Of a stretch of DNA of 62,419 nt, positions 30,978 to 39,294 are shown piece by piece. The stretch spans positions 744 to 63,162 of the forward strand of contig DDYB01000034.1 in assembly GCA_002347265.1 (NCBI GenBank). Reading direction: 5' to 3'. The notes beneath the pieces are model-generated. The model searched no databases, had not been told where the DNA came from, and was given only the letters and a program-made list of their open reading frames with translations. The position numbers and the translations under genes are program-made. This stretch comes from Desulfobacteraceae bacterium UBA2245. Its GTDB lineage: Bacteria > Desulfobacterota > Desulfobacteria > Desulfobacterales > UBA2245. The first letter of the stretch is position 1, and every line of letters begins with the position of its first letter.

Positions 30978-31376
30978 CTATGAACCGCCATTTATCATGG
31001 CATCTATCTTATCGTGGATACGACATATCTCCTGGAAAATTTCCGGGAAGCCCACGGGTTTGCACAGGTATCTGTCGGCGCCGGCATCCAAGCCCTGTTG
31101 AATCTCATCGGATTGAGCCTTTGCCGACAGCATGATGATATGGGCATCTTTTGTCCGGTCATCGGATTTGAGTTTTTTGCATACTTCGATTCCATTAAGC
31201 TTCGGCAGCTTGACGTCAAGGAGGACAATGCTGGGAAGGTGCAAGAAGGCCTGTCGGAGTGCTTCTTCTCCATCGTCGGCCGCATAAACCGTGTAGCCTT
31301 GCCTGTTCAACTTCCGTTGCAGATAGGATGAGATGGGCGCCTCATCGTCCACGACCAGAATCTTTAAACTCTCCAT
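30978..31376 (-). CDS. Single-domain response regulator (receiver only)
   Basis: The 132-residue protein is a stand-alone receiver: ILVVDDEAPISSYL (acidic pair), phospho-acceptor Asp in SIVLLDVKLPKLNG, the Thr/Ser position in IIMLSAKAQ and Lys in LCKPVG. It has no output domain, so it must relay phosphate or act by protein contact. It is encoded between two kinases on the same strand (2 codons upstream gap region to 31411 and 10 bases to 30967), which suggests a phosphorelay. The ATG at 31376 has AAGGAGC upstream; the longer frame from 31409 does not. Confidence 0.9.
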   Translation of the reverse strand: MESLKILVVDDEAPISSYLQRKLNRQGYTVYAADDGEEALRQAFLHLPSIVLLDVKLPKLNGIEVCKKLKSDDRTKDAHIIMLSAKAQSDEIQQGLDAGADRYLCKPVGFPEIFQEICRIHDKIDAMINGGS

Positions 31377-31410
31377 AAACAAGCTCCTTTCGCTCCCATG
31401 CCTGCCCACG

Positions 31411-33900
31411 CTATGAAGATAATGTGGGCAGAAGGATGGTAAAAACCGCTCCCTTCCGGTCGCCGTCTAAGGGCAGTTCGGGAAAATCTTTCGCGGGGAC
31501 CGGGCTCTCACAGCGTATGCTTCCGCCATGGTTTTCGACGATTTCTTTCGTGATCGTCAACCCCAGACCACTGCCGCCGACCTTCTGGGACATGATGCTG
31601 TCCGCCTGGAAAAATTTCTTGAATATTTCTTTCTGGGCCCATGATGGGATGCCATATCCATTGTCCGCGATCAAGAATGCCATTTCTCCTTTTTTTCGCT
31701 CGCCTTTGACGATAATGGTTCCCCCGTCGGGGGAGTATTTGATGGAGTTGCTGAGGCAGTTAATGATCACCTGAATCATTCGGTCTTTGTCAACTCGGAT
31801 CTGTCCGATATCCGGAGGGATTTGATTGACAATGGTGTGCCGGTGGGCATTTGCTAGATCAAGGACTTCCGCGACAGCCCGGTCCACGATCTCATGTACA
31901 TCTGTTTCCACCTTGTTCAGTGCGGTCTTTCCGGATTCAATCCTGGACAGATCCAGCAAATTGGACACCAGACGCATCAGGCGCTCGATCCCGATTTTCG
32001 CGAGCTCCAGATCCTGTCGTACTTCGTCGTTGATTTCTCCGGAAAAGCCTCCCAGTACACCCGACACACCGAGCAGCATGGCCTGGATCGGCGTTCTCAG
32101 TTCATGGGAGGCGATCGTAACGAAATCCGATTTCATTTTATCCACTTCTGAGACAGCTTTTGCCATTTCATTGAACGAATGGGCGAGTTGACCGATTTCG
32201 TCCTTTGATGCTACCTCAATATTTTGATCGTAGTTTCCGTTCCTCATCGCGATGGCCCCTTCCGTAAGCCGTTTCAGGGGTCTTGTAATATGGAAACTTA
32301 TGATCAATGAGGCGCCGATGACTGCCAGGACGGCTAATGCCGAAATGATGGTAATCACCTCGCGGTTGTGCGCGGCGCTCCTCCGGATGAGGTCCCTTGT
32401 GGTGCTGTTTGCGGCGATGATGGCATGCCCTTCTCGGGCAATGGCCTCTTTTATTCTATCTTTTGTGATATTGGCGTCTTTGTGAAAGTCATCGACATTC
32501 GCGCCAATGGTAACATACCCGAAACCTCTCTTCGAGTTCGCGTACATGCCGGTATAGTAGGGGATTGTCGCATATGTCGTCAGTTTCCAGAGGCCGCTCC
32601 ATAAAATCAAAAACGACCCAGACCCCCCGTCTTCCGTGCCCTCGTGCCAGCCCTGACATTGGGGCGCATTATCGAGTACCCTGCAATCCAGAGGGATGAA
32701 GCCTGATTCTATCTGCTCTTTGCAGGCCGGCTTCTTCTGGGTAAAATCCCGGAATGACGGGAGTTGACGGATAAATGTTTCGAGTGTCAACCCGCTTTTT
32801 TTATACTCCTCATAGGTGCTTTGGCTCACCCAACCGGGTATCTCTTGTCCTGTCGAGGGGTCATATCCACAGATAAAGAAATCGCGGGCATGGGCGACAC
32901 ATCGATCGCGGTGGTCCCAAATAAAGGCATAGTTTCCCGATCCGCCGTCTGAGTGGACGGTAAAGCGTTCCTCCGTGGGAACCACGTGATCGGTAAACTC
33001 CATCACATGGGTGTGATCCAGAGCCAGCGTTGCGTATCCTATCTTGCGGCCGTGGTCGTACACGGGTGCTGCCCACCGGATAATCCCCTCAAATTTTTTT
33101 CCATGGGGGTTTTCTCTCCCTGCGTATGCGCTTTCCTGTTTTACCTTTATACCATCGGGGGTTATTGAGAGCCATCCGGGAACATATTCGCCAATTACCT
33201 CCGATACGTAGATTTCGCTTTTCTTAAGATTTTTCAAATGGGTAAAGTAGTCTTCCGCACGGCAGTAAGTGTTTTCTTTCTTGCTGACATCCAGGAGATT
33301 TTCAGACACCTTGCCATCGGTGATTTTCATCCTTTCCATGCCGTTGAGATCAACAAAGGTAATCTCTTTGTACAACGGCTTTGATAGTTTTTTGATTTGC
33401 TGCGGAGGTCTGTGTCTCCATTCCGTCTTGTTCTCAGGATTTCTTGATTGCATCGGCAATGCTGGGCGGTCTTCTTGTTCTCCAGAGACCGTTTCGGTGA
33501 TTACCGCATCCCGTTTTGAGGCTGAATAGAAGTATCGATATTTCTCGGGATCAGGCGGGAGAGAAGAGACGATGAGCATATCTTTGTCTCTCTCATGCAA
33601 AAAGTCGGCTATTCTCTCGGCAAGCTCGACGGTTCTCAATTCGATCGCCTCGGTTGATTTCTTGTCCAGCGCATAAACACTGTCCTCGATGGATGTCCTG
33701 CCTATTTCTTCAGCTGCTTCCAGATCCTGTTTCCCCATTTCCTCGGCTTTCTGAACGGCCTGGAGCCCCGTATCATGGAGGTTTTTGTTGGCAAAGCAGC
33801 CAAGAATAACCAGAGGCACAATGGATAGGAAAAGAAAACTCACCATAAGTTTTGGGAAAATACCCATTTGACCGAATCGAACCCGCAATCTTTGAATCAT
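31411..33900 (-). CDS. Membrane Cache/HAMP sensor histidine kinase
   Basis: The 829-residue protein has a TM helix at 17-37, a large periplasmic double-Cache sensor (about 40-525), a second TM helix (530-555), HAMP (ITRPLKRLTEGAIAMRNGNY), HisKA with IASHELRTPIQ (His599), and HATPase (INCLSNSIKYSPDGG, ADNGYGIP, GGSGLGLTI). It lacks its own receiver and ends 35 bases before the single-domain regulator, its likely partner. The periplasmic part contains a Cys-containing insert (ACKEQIESGFIPLDC). The ATG at 33900 is preceded by GGTGG. Confidence 0.92.
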   Translation of the reverse strand: MIQRLRVRFGQMGIFPKLMVSFLFLSIVPLVILGCFANKNLHDTGLQAVQKAEEMGKQDLEAAEEIGRTSIEDSVYALDKKSTEAIELRTVELAERIADFLHERDKDMLIVSSLPPDPEKYRYFYSASKRDAVITETVSGEQEDRPALPMQSRNPENKTEWRHRPPQQIKKLSKPLYKEITFVDLNGMERMKITDGKVSENLLDVSKKENTYCRAEDYFTHLKNLKKSEIYVSEVIGEYVPGWLSITPDGIKVKQESAYAGRENPHGKKFEGIIRWAAPVYDHGRKIGYATLALDHTHVMEFTDHVVPTEERFTVHSDGGSGNYAFIWDHRDRCVAHARDFFICGYDPSTGQEIPGWVSQSTYEEYKKSGLTLETFIRQLPSFRDFTQKKPACKEQIESGFIPLDCRVLDNAPQCQGWHEGTEDGGSGSFLILWSGLWKLTTYATIPYYTGMYANSKRGFGYVTIGANVDDFHKDANITKDRIKEAIAREGHAIIAANSTTRDLIRRSAAHNREVITIISALAVLAVIGASLIISFHITRPLKRLTEGAIAMRNGNYDQNIEVASKDEIGQLAHSFNEMAKAVSEVDKMKSDFVTIASHELRTPIQAMLLGVSGVLGGFSGEINDEVRQDLELAKIGIERLMRLVSNLLDLSRIESGKTALNKVETDVHEIVDRAVAEVLDLANAHRHTIVNQIPPDIGQIRVDKDRMIQVIINCLSNSIKYSPDGGTIIVKGERKKGEMAFLIADNGYGIPSWAQKEIFKKFFQADSIMSQKVGGSGLGLTITKEIVENHGGSIRCESPVPAKDFPELPLDGDRKGAVFTILLPTLSS

Positions 33901-34322
33901 TTGGCCACCCTCACAATGAACGTAGTCAATATGTTCTTTGGTTTAGAGATAATATCGGTTTATTTTTTAAAATTCTTTAAAAGCGATTTATACATATTAA
34001 ATTTAATAAATTCCATTAATTTTTTAAATTTGATGGACAACTTACTTATGTATCTTTGTTGGTCCAGGTTTTGATTCATAAATGCTCTGCCCGGTTGCCT
34101 CTCAATTCCTTTTCCCCAAAAATGTTGGGGGCGGGGGTGATAAGGAGTTTGGCCCTGTTGCTCAAGGCGTTCGGGTGCCAGACTGATTTTCACAAATTTC
34201 CGCGTTCCGAATGCCCCGTCTCACTGCCGACCGATTCCGCCTTTGCCCGCTGTTTGACAAATGATCCGGGTGACGGTATACCGAATTGTTTTTACGATAA
34301 AATTATAAAAGAAATCGATATC
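33901..34322. other. Divergent regulatory gap between kinase cassette and der
   Basis: The first 160 bases are strongly AT-rich and probably hold the kinase promoter (-). The part from about 34178 to 34253 is the segment also found, decayed, at 28485-28562. The ORFs crossing this gap are not supported. Confidence 0.5.
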
Positions 34323-35651
34323 ATGAAACCCATTGTTGCAGTTGTTGGTCGTCCGAATGTGGGAAAATCCACATTTTTCAATCGGGTCACGCGAAGCCGC
34401 GATGCCCTTGTGGATAATCTGCCCGGTGTGACCCGGGATCGCCACTATAAAGACGCCCGGTGGAACGGGGTTTCTTTCACCCTGGTGGATACCGGAGGAT
34501 TCATCACCGACGAGGCGGATGCCTTCTCGGCCCATATCCGCCATCAGGTCCGGCAGGCCATTGCGGATGCCGATGCCGTTGTGATGATGCTGGACGGCAA
34601 GACCGGCGTGTCCCCCTATGACCGGGAGATGATCGAGATGCTGCGCGTGGCGGGAAAACCGGTCTTTTTTGTGGTGAACAAGATCGACGGGGAATCCCAT
34701 GAGGTCAAAGTCTTTGATTTTTACGCCTTTGGCATCGAACCGATCTTCGGAATTTCCGCCGAGCACGGTTACGGCGTGCCGGATTTGCTGGATGCCCTGA
34801 TCGCGGCGTTTCCCCGGTCGGAGGCGGAGACGCCGGCTGTCGAAAGCATCCGCGTGGCCGTGGTGGGACGGCCCAATGTGGGTAAATCCTCTCTGATCAA
34901 CCGCATTCTGGGCGAGGATCGTCTGGTGGTCAGCGACGTGGCGGGCACCACCCGCGATTGCGTGGACACGGTTTATGAGCTCGACCGGAGGTCCTATCTG
35001 CTTGTGGATACGGCCGGCATCCGCCGGAAGGCCAAGGTGTCCGAGAAGCTGGAAAAGTATTCCATCATCAAGGCATTGAAAAGCCTGGACCGATGCGATG
35101 TGGCCCTGATTGTGCTCGATGCCGAAAATGGCATAACGGAACAGGACGTCACCATCGCCGGATACGCCCATGAGCGCGGATGCGGATGCATTCTGCTGCT
35201 CAACAAATGGGACATCATCGGAGAAAGGGACCGTCAGGCCGCCCGGAAGTTCTATGAGCAGCTCAGGGAGCGGACCAAGTTTCTGAATTATGCGCCGGTC
35301 ATGACTGTGTCGGCCCTGACCGGATTCCGGGTGCGAAAGATCTTTGAGATGATAAACGAGGTGTATGCGCAATTCTCCAGGCGGATCGGCACCGGCCAGG
35401 TGAACAGGATTCTGGAGAAGGCCGTGGCCGAAAACGAGCCTTCCATGCATCAGGGAAGGCGGATTAAATTCTATTACTGCTCCCAGATTTCGGTCAAACC
35501 GCCGACATTTGTATTTTTTGTCAACTATCCCGAAGCGGTTCATTTCTCCTATCAGCGCTATCTGACCAACCGGATTCGGGAAGGCCTGGGGCTGGACAAG
35601 ACGCCGATTCGAATGATCCTGCGAAAACGGGTCGGGTCTTCAACAAAATAA
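34323..35651 (+). CDS. der: Ribosome assembly GTPase Der (EngA)
   Basis: The 442-residue protein has two tandem GTPase domains and a KH-like C terminus, the hallmark of Der, which assists 50S subunit maturation. G1 motifs are GRPNVGKSTFFNR (8-20) and GRPNVGKSSLINR; G3 DTGG and DTAG; G4 NKID and NKWD. The C-terminal domain ends KTPIRMILRKRVG, as usual. The ATG at 34323 is the family start; the longer frame from 34056 reads non-coding DNA. It is followed after 36 bases by rarA. A broken copy of its 5' end lies at 28485-28672. Confidence 0.96.
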   Translation: MKPIVAVVGRPNVGKSTFFNRVTRSRDALVDNLPGVTRDRHYKDARWNGVSFTLVDTGGFITDEADAFSAHIRHQVRQAIADADAVVMMLDGKTGVSPYDREMIEMLRVAGKPVFFVVNKIDGESHEVKVFDFYAFGIEPIFGISAEHGYGVPDLLDALIAAFPRSEAETPAVESIRVAVVGRPNVGKSSLINRILGEDRLVVSDVAGTTRDCVDTVYELDRRSYLLVDTAGIRRKAKVSEKLEKYSIIKALKSLDRCDVALIVLDAENGITEQDVTIAGYAHERGCGCILLLNKWDIIGERDRQAARKFYEQLRERTKFLNYAPVMTVSALTGFRVRKIFEMINEVYAQFSRRIGTGQVNRILEKAVAENEPSMHQGRRIKFYYCSQISVKPPTFVFFVNYPEAVHFSYQRYLTNRIREGLGLDKTPIRMILRKRVGSSTK

Positions 35652-35687
35652 CCGTTCGGCCGAAAGTTTCAGGACGGACAAACCGGT

Positions 35688-37025
35688 ATGGATATTTTTG
35701 ACTATCAGGCAGATCGGGCGGGGTCAGGCCGGCCGCTGGCCGACCGCATGCGCCCCCGAAGTTTCAAGGACTTTGTGGGGCAAAGACATATCCTCGGGCC
35801 GGGAAGCATGCTGCGCGAAGCCATTGAGGCGGATCGCGTCTTTTCCATGATCCTCTGGGGGCCGCCGGGATGCGGCAAGACCACCCTGGCCAAGATTGTC
35901 GCTTCGGAAACCCGTTCGCATTTTGTTGAGTTTTCAGCGGTGCTCTCCGGAGTCAAGGAGATTCGCGCCGTGATCGCCGAGGCCCGTGATCGCCGGCGTC
36001 TGGAGCTCAAGAATACCATCCTGTTTGTCGACGAGATTCACCGGTTCAACAAGGCCCAGCAGGACGCTTTTCTGCCCCATGTGGAAAGCGGCCTGATCAC
36101 GCTGATCGGCGCCACTACGGAAAATCCCTCCTTTGAGGTGATCCCGGCCCTGATGTCCCGCTGCCGCACGATCGTGCTGGAACCGCTTTCATCCGTGGAC
36201 ATGGTTGCGATTCTGACTCGTGCTCTGGAAGATACGGAAAACGGCCTCGGCAAAAGCGGTTTGACGATCGAACCCGAGGCCATGAACCATCTGATTGCCC
36301 TTTCCGACGGTGATGTGCGGGCCGCCCTGAACGGCCTGGAGATCGTTGCTGCGGCCGTTGAATCCCGCCGGGGCGATGCTTCCGGCGGAACAGGCCGGTG
36401 CATTGTCCTGAAGGACATTGAAAACGCGCTTCAGAAACGCGCGCTTTTGTACGACAAATCCGGCGAAGAGCATTACAATGTGATTTCAGCCCTGCACAAG
36501 AGCCTGCGGGGCAGTGACCCGGATGCGGCTCTGTACTGGCTGGCGCGCATGCTGGCCGCAGGCGAGGACCCGATGTACATCGCCAGAAGAATGGTGCGTT
36601 TTGCCTCCGAAGACGTGGGAAACGCCGATCCCCATGCTCTGACAGTGGCTGTCAACGCCATGGAGGCTTTCAGGTTTATCGGATCGCCCGAAGGCGACCT
36701 GGCCCTGGCTCAGGCTGCGGTTTACCTGGCCACGGCGCCTAAGAGCAACAGCATCTATACGGCTTACGGGAGAGCCAGAAAGGCCGCCGAAACCGCCGGC
36801 TCCCTTCCCGTTCCCCTGCATATCCGCAACGCGCCCACCCGGTTGATGAAGGATCTCGGCTACGGCAGGGATTACCAGTACGCCCATGATTCTGCGGAAG
36901 GCTATGTGCCCCAGGATTATCTGCCCGAGGCCCTGGCCGGAAAAATCTTTTATCATCCCACGGAAAGGGGATATGAGAAGATCGTCAAGCAGCGTCTGGA
37001 TCGGTGGCGGAGTTTGAAAAAGTAA
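35688..37025 (+). CDS. rarA: Replication-associated recombination AAA+ ATPase RarA (MgsA)
   Basis: The 445-residue AAA+ protein acts at stalled replication forks. It shows PLADRMRPRSFKDFVGQRHI at the N terminus, Walker A GPPGCGKTT, Walker B ILFVDEIHRFNKAQQD, sensor 1 IGATTENPSFEV and the MgsA C-terminal tetramerization region (APKSNSIYTAYGRARK, GYVPQDYLPE). Normal length. It lies between der and map on the same strand. Confidence 0.95.
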   Translation: MDIFDYQADRAGSGRPLADRMRPRSFKDFVGQRHILGPGSMLREAIEADRVFSMILWGPPGCGKTTLAKIVASETRSHFVEFSAVLSGVKEIRAVIAEARDRRRLELKNTILFVDEIHRFNKAQQDAFLPHVESGLITLIGATTENPSFEVIPALMSRCRTIVLEPLSSVDMVAILTRALEDTENGLGKSGLTIEPEAMNHLIALSDGDVRAALNGLEIVAAAVESRRGDASGGTGRCIVLKDIENALQKRALLYDKSGEEHYNVISALHKSLRGSDPDAALYWLARMLAAGEDPMYIARRMVRFASEDVGNADPHALTVAVNAMEAFRFIGSPEGDLALAQAAVYLATAPKSNSIYTAYGRARKAAETAGSLPVPLHIRNAPTRLMKDLGYGRDYQYAHDSAEGYVPQDYLPEALAGKIFYHPTERGYEKIVKQRLDRWRSLKK

Positions 37026-37159
37026 AAAAAGCCTTTGGTTGCGGATGGCGGAGAAACAACTGCTTGACACATCCGGAAGGGTTTTTCTACAATCTCGCGG
37101 TTGAAGACGGGATGCAAACAGCAACGGGCTCAACCCTAAGAAAAATTACGGACATTGAG

Positions 37160-38050
37160 ATGTTTAATGGTAAAAAGAGCAAGACCGGCAGAAATGATCC
37201 CTGTCCCTGCGGCAGCGGTCTGAAATTCAAGAAATGCTGTTTCGGCAAGGTCGCGCCGGACCTGGAGGATATCCGGAAAGCATACCGGAAAAAATACAAG
37301 ATCCGGTTCAAGACCCCGCAGGATGTCGAGCAGATCAGAAAGGCCGGGCGTCTGGCCGTCGAGACCCTGAATATGGTCGAATCCAAAATACGGGTGGGAA
37401 TGACGACGGACGAGATCAATGAACTGGTGCACGAATTTACCATCAAAAACGGCGCGGTTCCTGCGCCGCTCAAGTACCAGGGGTTTCCCAAGAGTGTGTG
37501 CGTATCGGTCAACGAGGTGATCTGTCACGGCATTCCCGGATCGAGGACGCTTAGCGGCGGCGACATTGTCAACGTGGACGTCACGCCGATTCTCAACGGT
37601 TATTATGCCGATGCCAACAAGACCTACTATGTGGGAACGCCTGGCGAGGGCGCCCGGAAAATCGTTGAAACAGCCCGTCGGTGCCTCAAGGAAGCCATCT
37701 CCGTGGTGCGGCCCGGCAATACCATCGGCGATATCGGATGGGCCATTCAGCAATACGCCGAGGGGCAGGGGTGCTCGGTGGTCAGGGAATTTGTCGGGCA
37801 CGGCGTTGGTTTTGATTTTCACGAGCCGCCCCAGATTCCGCATTACGGCCGGCGGGGCGAGGGGCTTGGCCTGATTCCGGGCATGGTGTTTACCATCGAA
37901 CCGATGATCAATCTGGGCAAACGCTATTTGACCATTCTTGACGACAACTGGACGGCGGTGACCCAGGACGGATCGCTTTCCGCCCAGTTCGAGCAGACGA
38001 TTCTCGTGACCGAAACCGGATGCGAGAGCCTGACGCCCTTTGATCTGTAA
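37160..38050 (+). CDS. map: Methionine aminopeptidase type I with N-terminal SEC-C zinc motif
   Basis: The 296-residue enzyme removes N-terminal Met from new proteins. The N terminus carries a SEC-C motif (DPCPCGSGLKFKKCC), which binds zinc and is found in SecA and some MetAPs that act near the ribosome. The pita-bread core has all metal ligands: VNVDVT, YYADANKTY, VGHGVG, FTIEPM and QFEQTI, plus the substrate His in VICHGIPG. I take the ATG at 37160, directly before the SEC-C motif; frames starting at 37004 or 37112 add unconserved residues and overlap rarA. Confidence 0.93.
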   Translation: MFNGKKSKTGRNDPCPCGSGLKFKKCCFGKVAPDLEDIRKAYRKKYKIRFKTPQDVEQIRKAGRLAVETLNMVESKIRVGMTTDEINELVHEFTIKNGAVPAPLKYQGFPKSVCVSVNEVICHGIPGSRTLSGGDIVNVDVTPILNGYYADANKTYYVGTPGEGARKIVETARRCLKEAISVVRPGNTIGDIGWAIQQYAEGQGCSVVREFVGHGVGFDFHEPPQIPHYGRRGEGLGLIPGMVFTIEPMINLGKRYLTILDDNWTAVTQDGSLSAQFEQTILVTETGCESLTPFDL

Positions 38051-38124
38051 GATGATTACAAGAGTTGCGGCACTTGCCGAATATTTTCAGACCCTGATCG
38101 ATTGTTGAAAGACCTGGTGACATC

Positions 38125-38991
38125 ATGCAGCCCAGTTCTCGAAAGTTCGCCGGATTGATTGTCACCGACCTGGACGGCACCCTGATGCGAACCGGCGGGG
38201 GATTTTCCGCCGTGGATCTGGAAGCGCTCGAAAAGGCGGGACGGCTCGGATTCGCCCGGGTCATTGCCACCGGACGCTCCCTGCACTCGTTTTATAAGGC
38301 AGTCGATTTTGCGATGCCCATTGATTTTCTGATTTTTTCAACCGGCGGCGGCGTGCTGGACTGTTCAGGCGGAAAAATCCTTCGCCAGATCAACATGGAG
38401 GCATCTTCGGTTGCGGCCGCCATTCAGACGTTAAAAGGGTTCGGACTGGATTTCATGGCCCATGATCCGATTCCCGACAACCACGGGTTCGCCTATCATT
38501 CCACGGGTCGGTCCAACGCTGACTTTGACAGGCGTCTCGCCCTTTACAGCGCTTATTGCCGTCTTCTGGACGGGGCCGGTGATTTCGGAGAGGCCGCCCA
38601 GTTGCTCGCCATATTGCCGGACGCCGACATCTCGGTTCTGCCCCGCATTCGCCGGAAGCTCGACGGGCTCAACTTGATTCGCACTACCTCGCCCCTGGAC
38701 GGGCGGTCCACCTGGATCGAAATATTCCCTCCGCAGGTTTCCAAGGGACTGGCCGCGGCCTGGCTGGCTGAATTTATTGGCATTCATCCGGAAAAGACAC
38801 TGGGCATCGGAAACGATTACAATGACCTTGATATGCTGCGCTGGGCCGCTGCCGGCATGGTCGTGGACAATGCTCCGGAGGATCTCAAAGCGCGGTTTCC
38901 GGCCGTGGCGTCCAATAATCACGGGGGGGTTGCAGACGCCGTTGACCGATGGCTTTTGAAGCGTGGTTCCGGGAGGCTTTCAAGCCGGTAG
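38125..38991 (+). CDS. HAD-superfamily (Cof-like) phosphatase
   Basis: The 288-residue protein has HAD motif I (VTDLDGTLMRTGG; nucleophile Asp in the DxD), motif II (IATGRS), the C2-type cap region and motif IV (LGIGNDYNDLDML). Such Cof/SPP-type enzymes dephosphorylate sugar phosphates or flavin/pyridoxal phosphates. The substrate is not predictable. The gene follows map by 74 bases and precedes ppdK by 303. Confidence 0.85.
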   Translation: MQPSSRKFAGLIVTDLDGTLMRTGGGFSAVDLEALEKAGRLGFARVIATGRSLHSFYKAVDFAMPIDFLIFSTGGGVLDCSGGKILRQINMEASSVAAAIQTLKGFGLDFMAHDPIPDNHGFAYHSTGRSNADFDRRLALYSAYCRLLDGAGDFGEAAQLLAILPDADISVLPRIRRKLDGLNLIRTTSPLDGRSTWIEIFPPQVSKGLAAAWLAEFIGIHPEKTLGIGNDYNDLDMLRWAAAGMVVDNAPEDLKARFPAVASNNHGGVADAVDRWLLKRGSGRLSSR

Positions 38992-39031
38992 AGCGCTGTT
39001 CAGAATATATCAGCGAATTCCTATTTTCTCA

Positions 39032-39061
39032 TTGACATGTCTAATGAAGCTATCGCATATT
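39032..39061 (+). promoter_or_regulatory. Probable sigma70-type promoter of ppdK
   Basis: TTGACA (39032-39037) is followed after 18 bases by CATATT (39056-39061, four of six). It lies in the 303-base gap 38992-39294, which otherwise has no gene, and gives a leader of about 230 bases. Confidence 0.45.
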
Positions 39062-39294
39062 AAAATATTATCGGAATCATCAGCCCGTGTCCGGGAAGAA
39101 TCCCGTTTATTCGGGGCCGTCCGATTTTTGAAATGCGGCTTTTTTTGCCTTTTTCCGCTGAATTTCAAAGATTCGCTTGCCATGGCGGTATACCGACTGT
39201 TTTTTTGATGCCGCAATCCTGGCAATGACTTTCAAAAGTGATTATTTGCTCCGGTTAGCAATTTGACCGATTTTTTATAACAAATGGAGGAACC

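Noticed and set aside
34221..35543. 440-codon open frame on the minus strand opposite der
   Set aside because: Antisense of a certain gene; the product has no recognisable fold.
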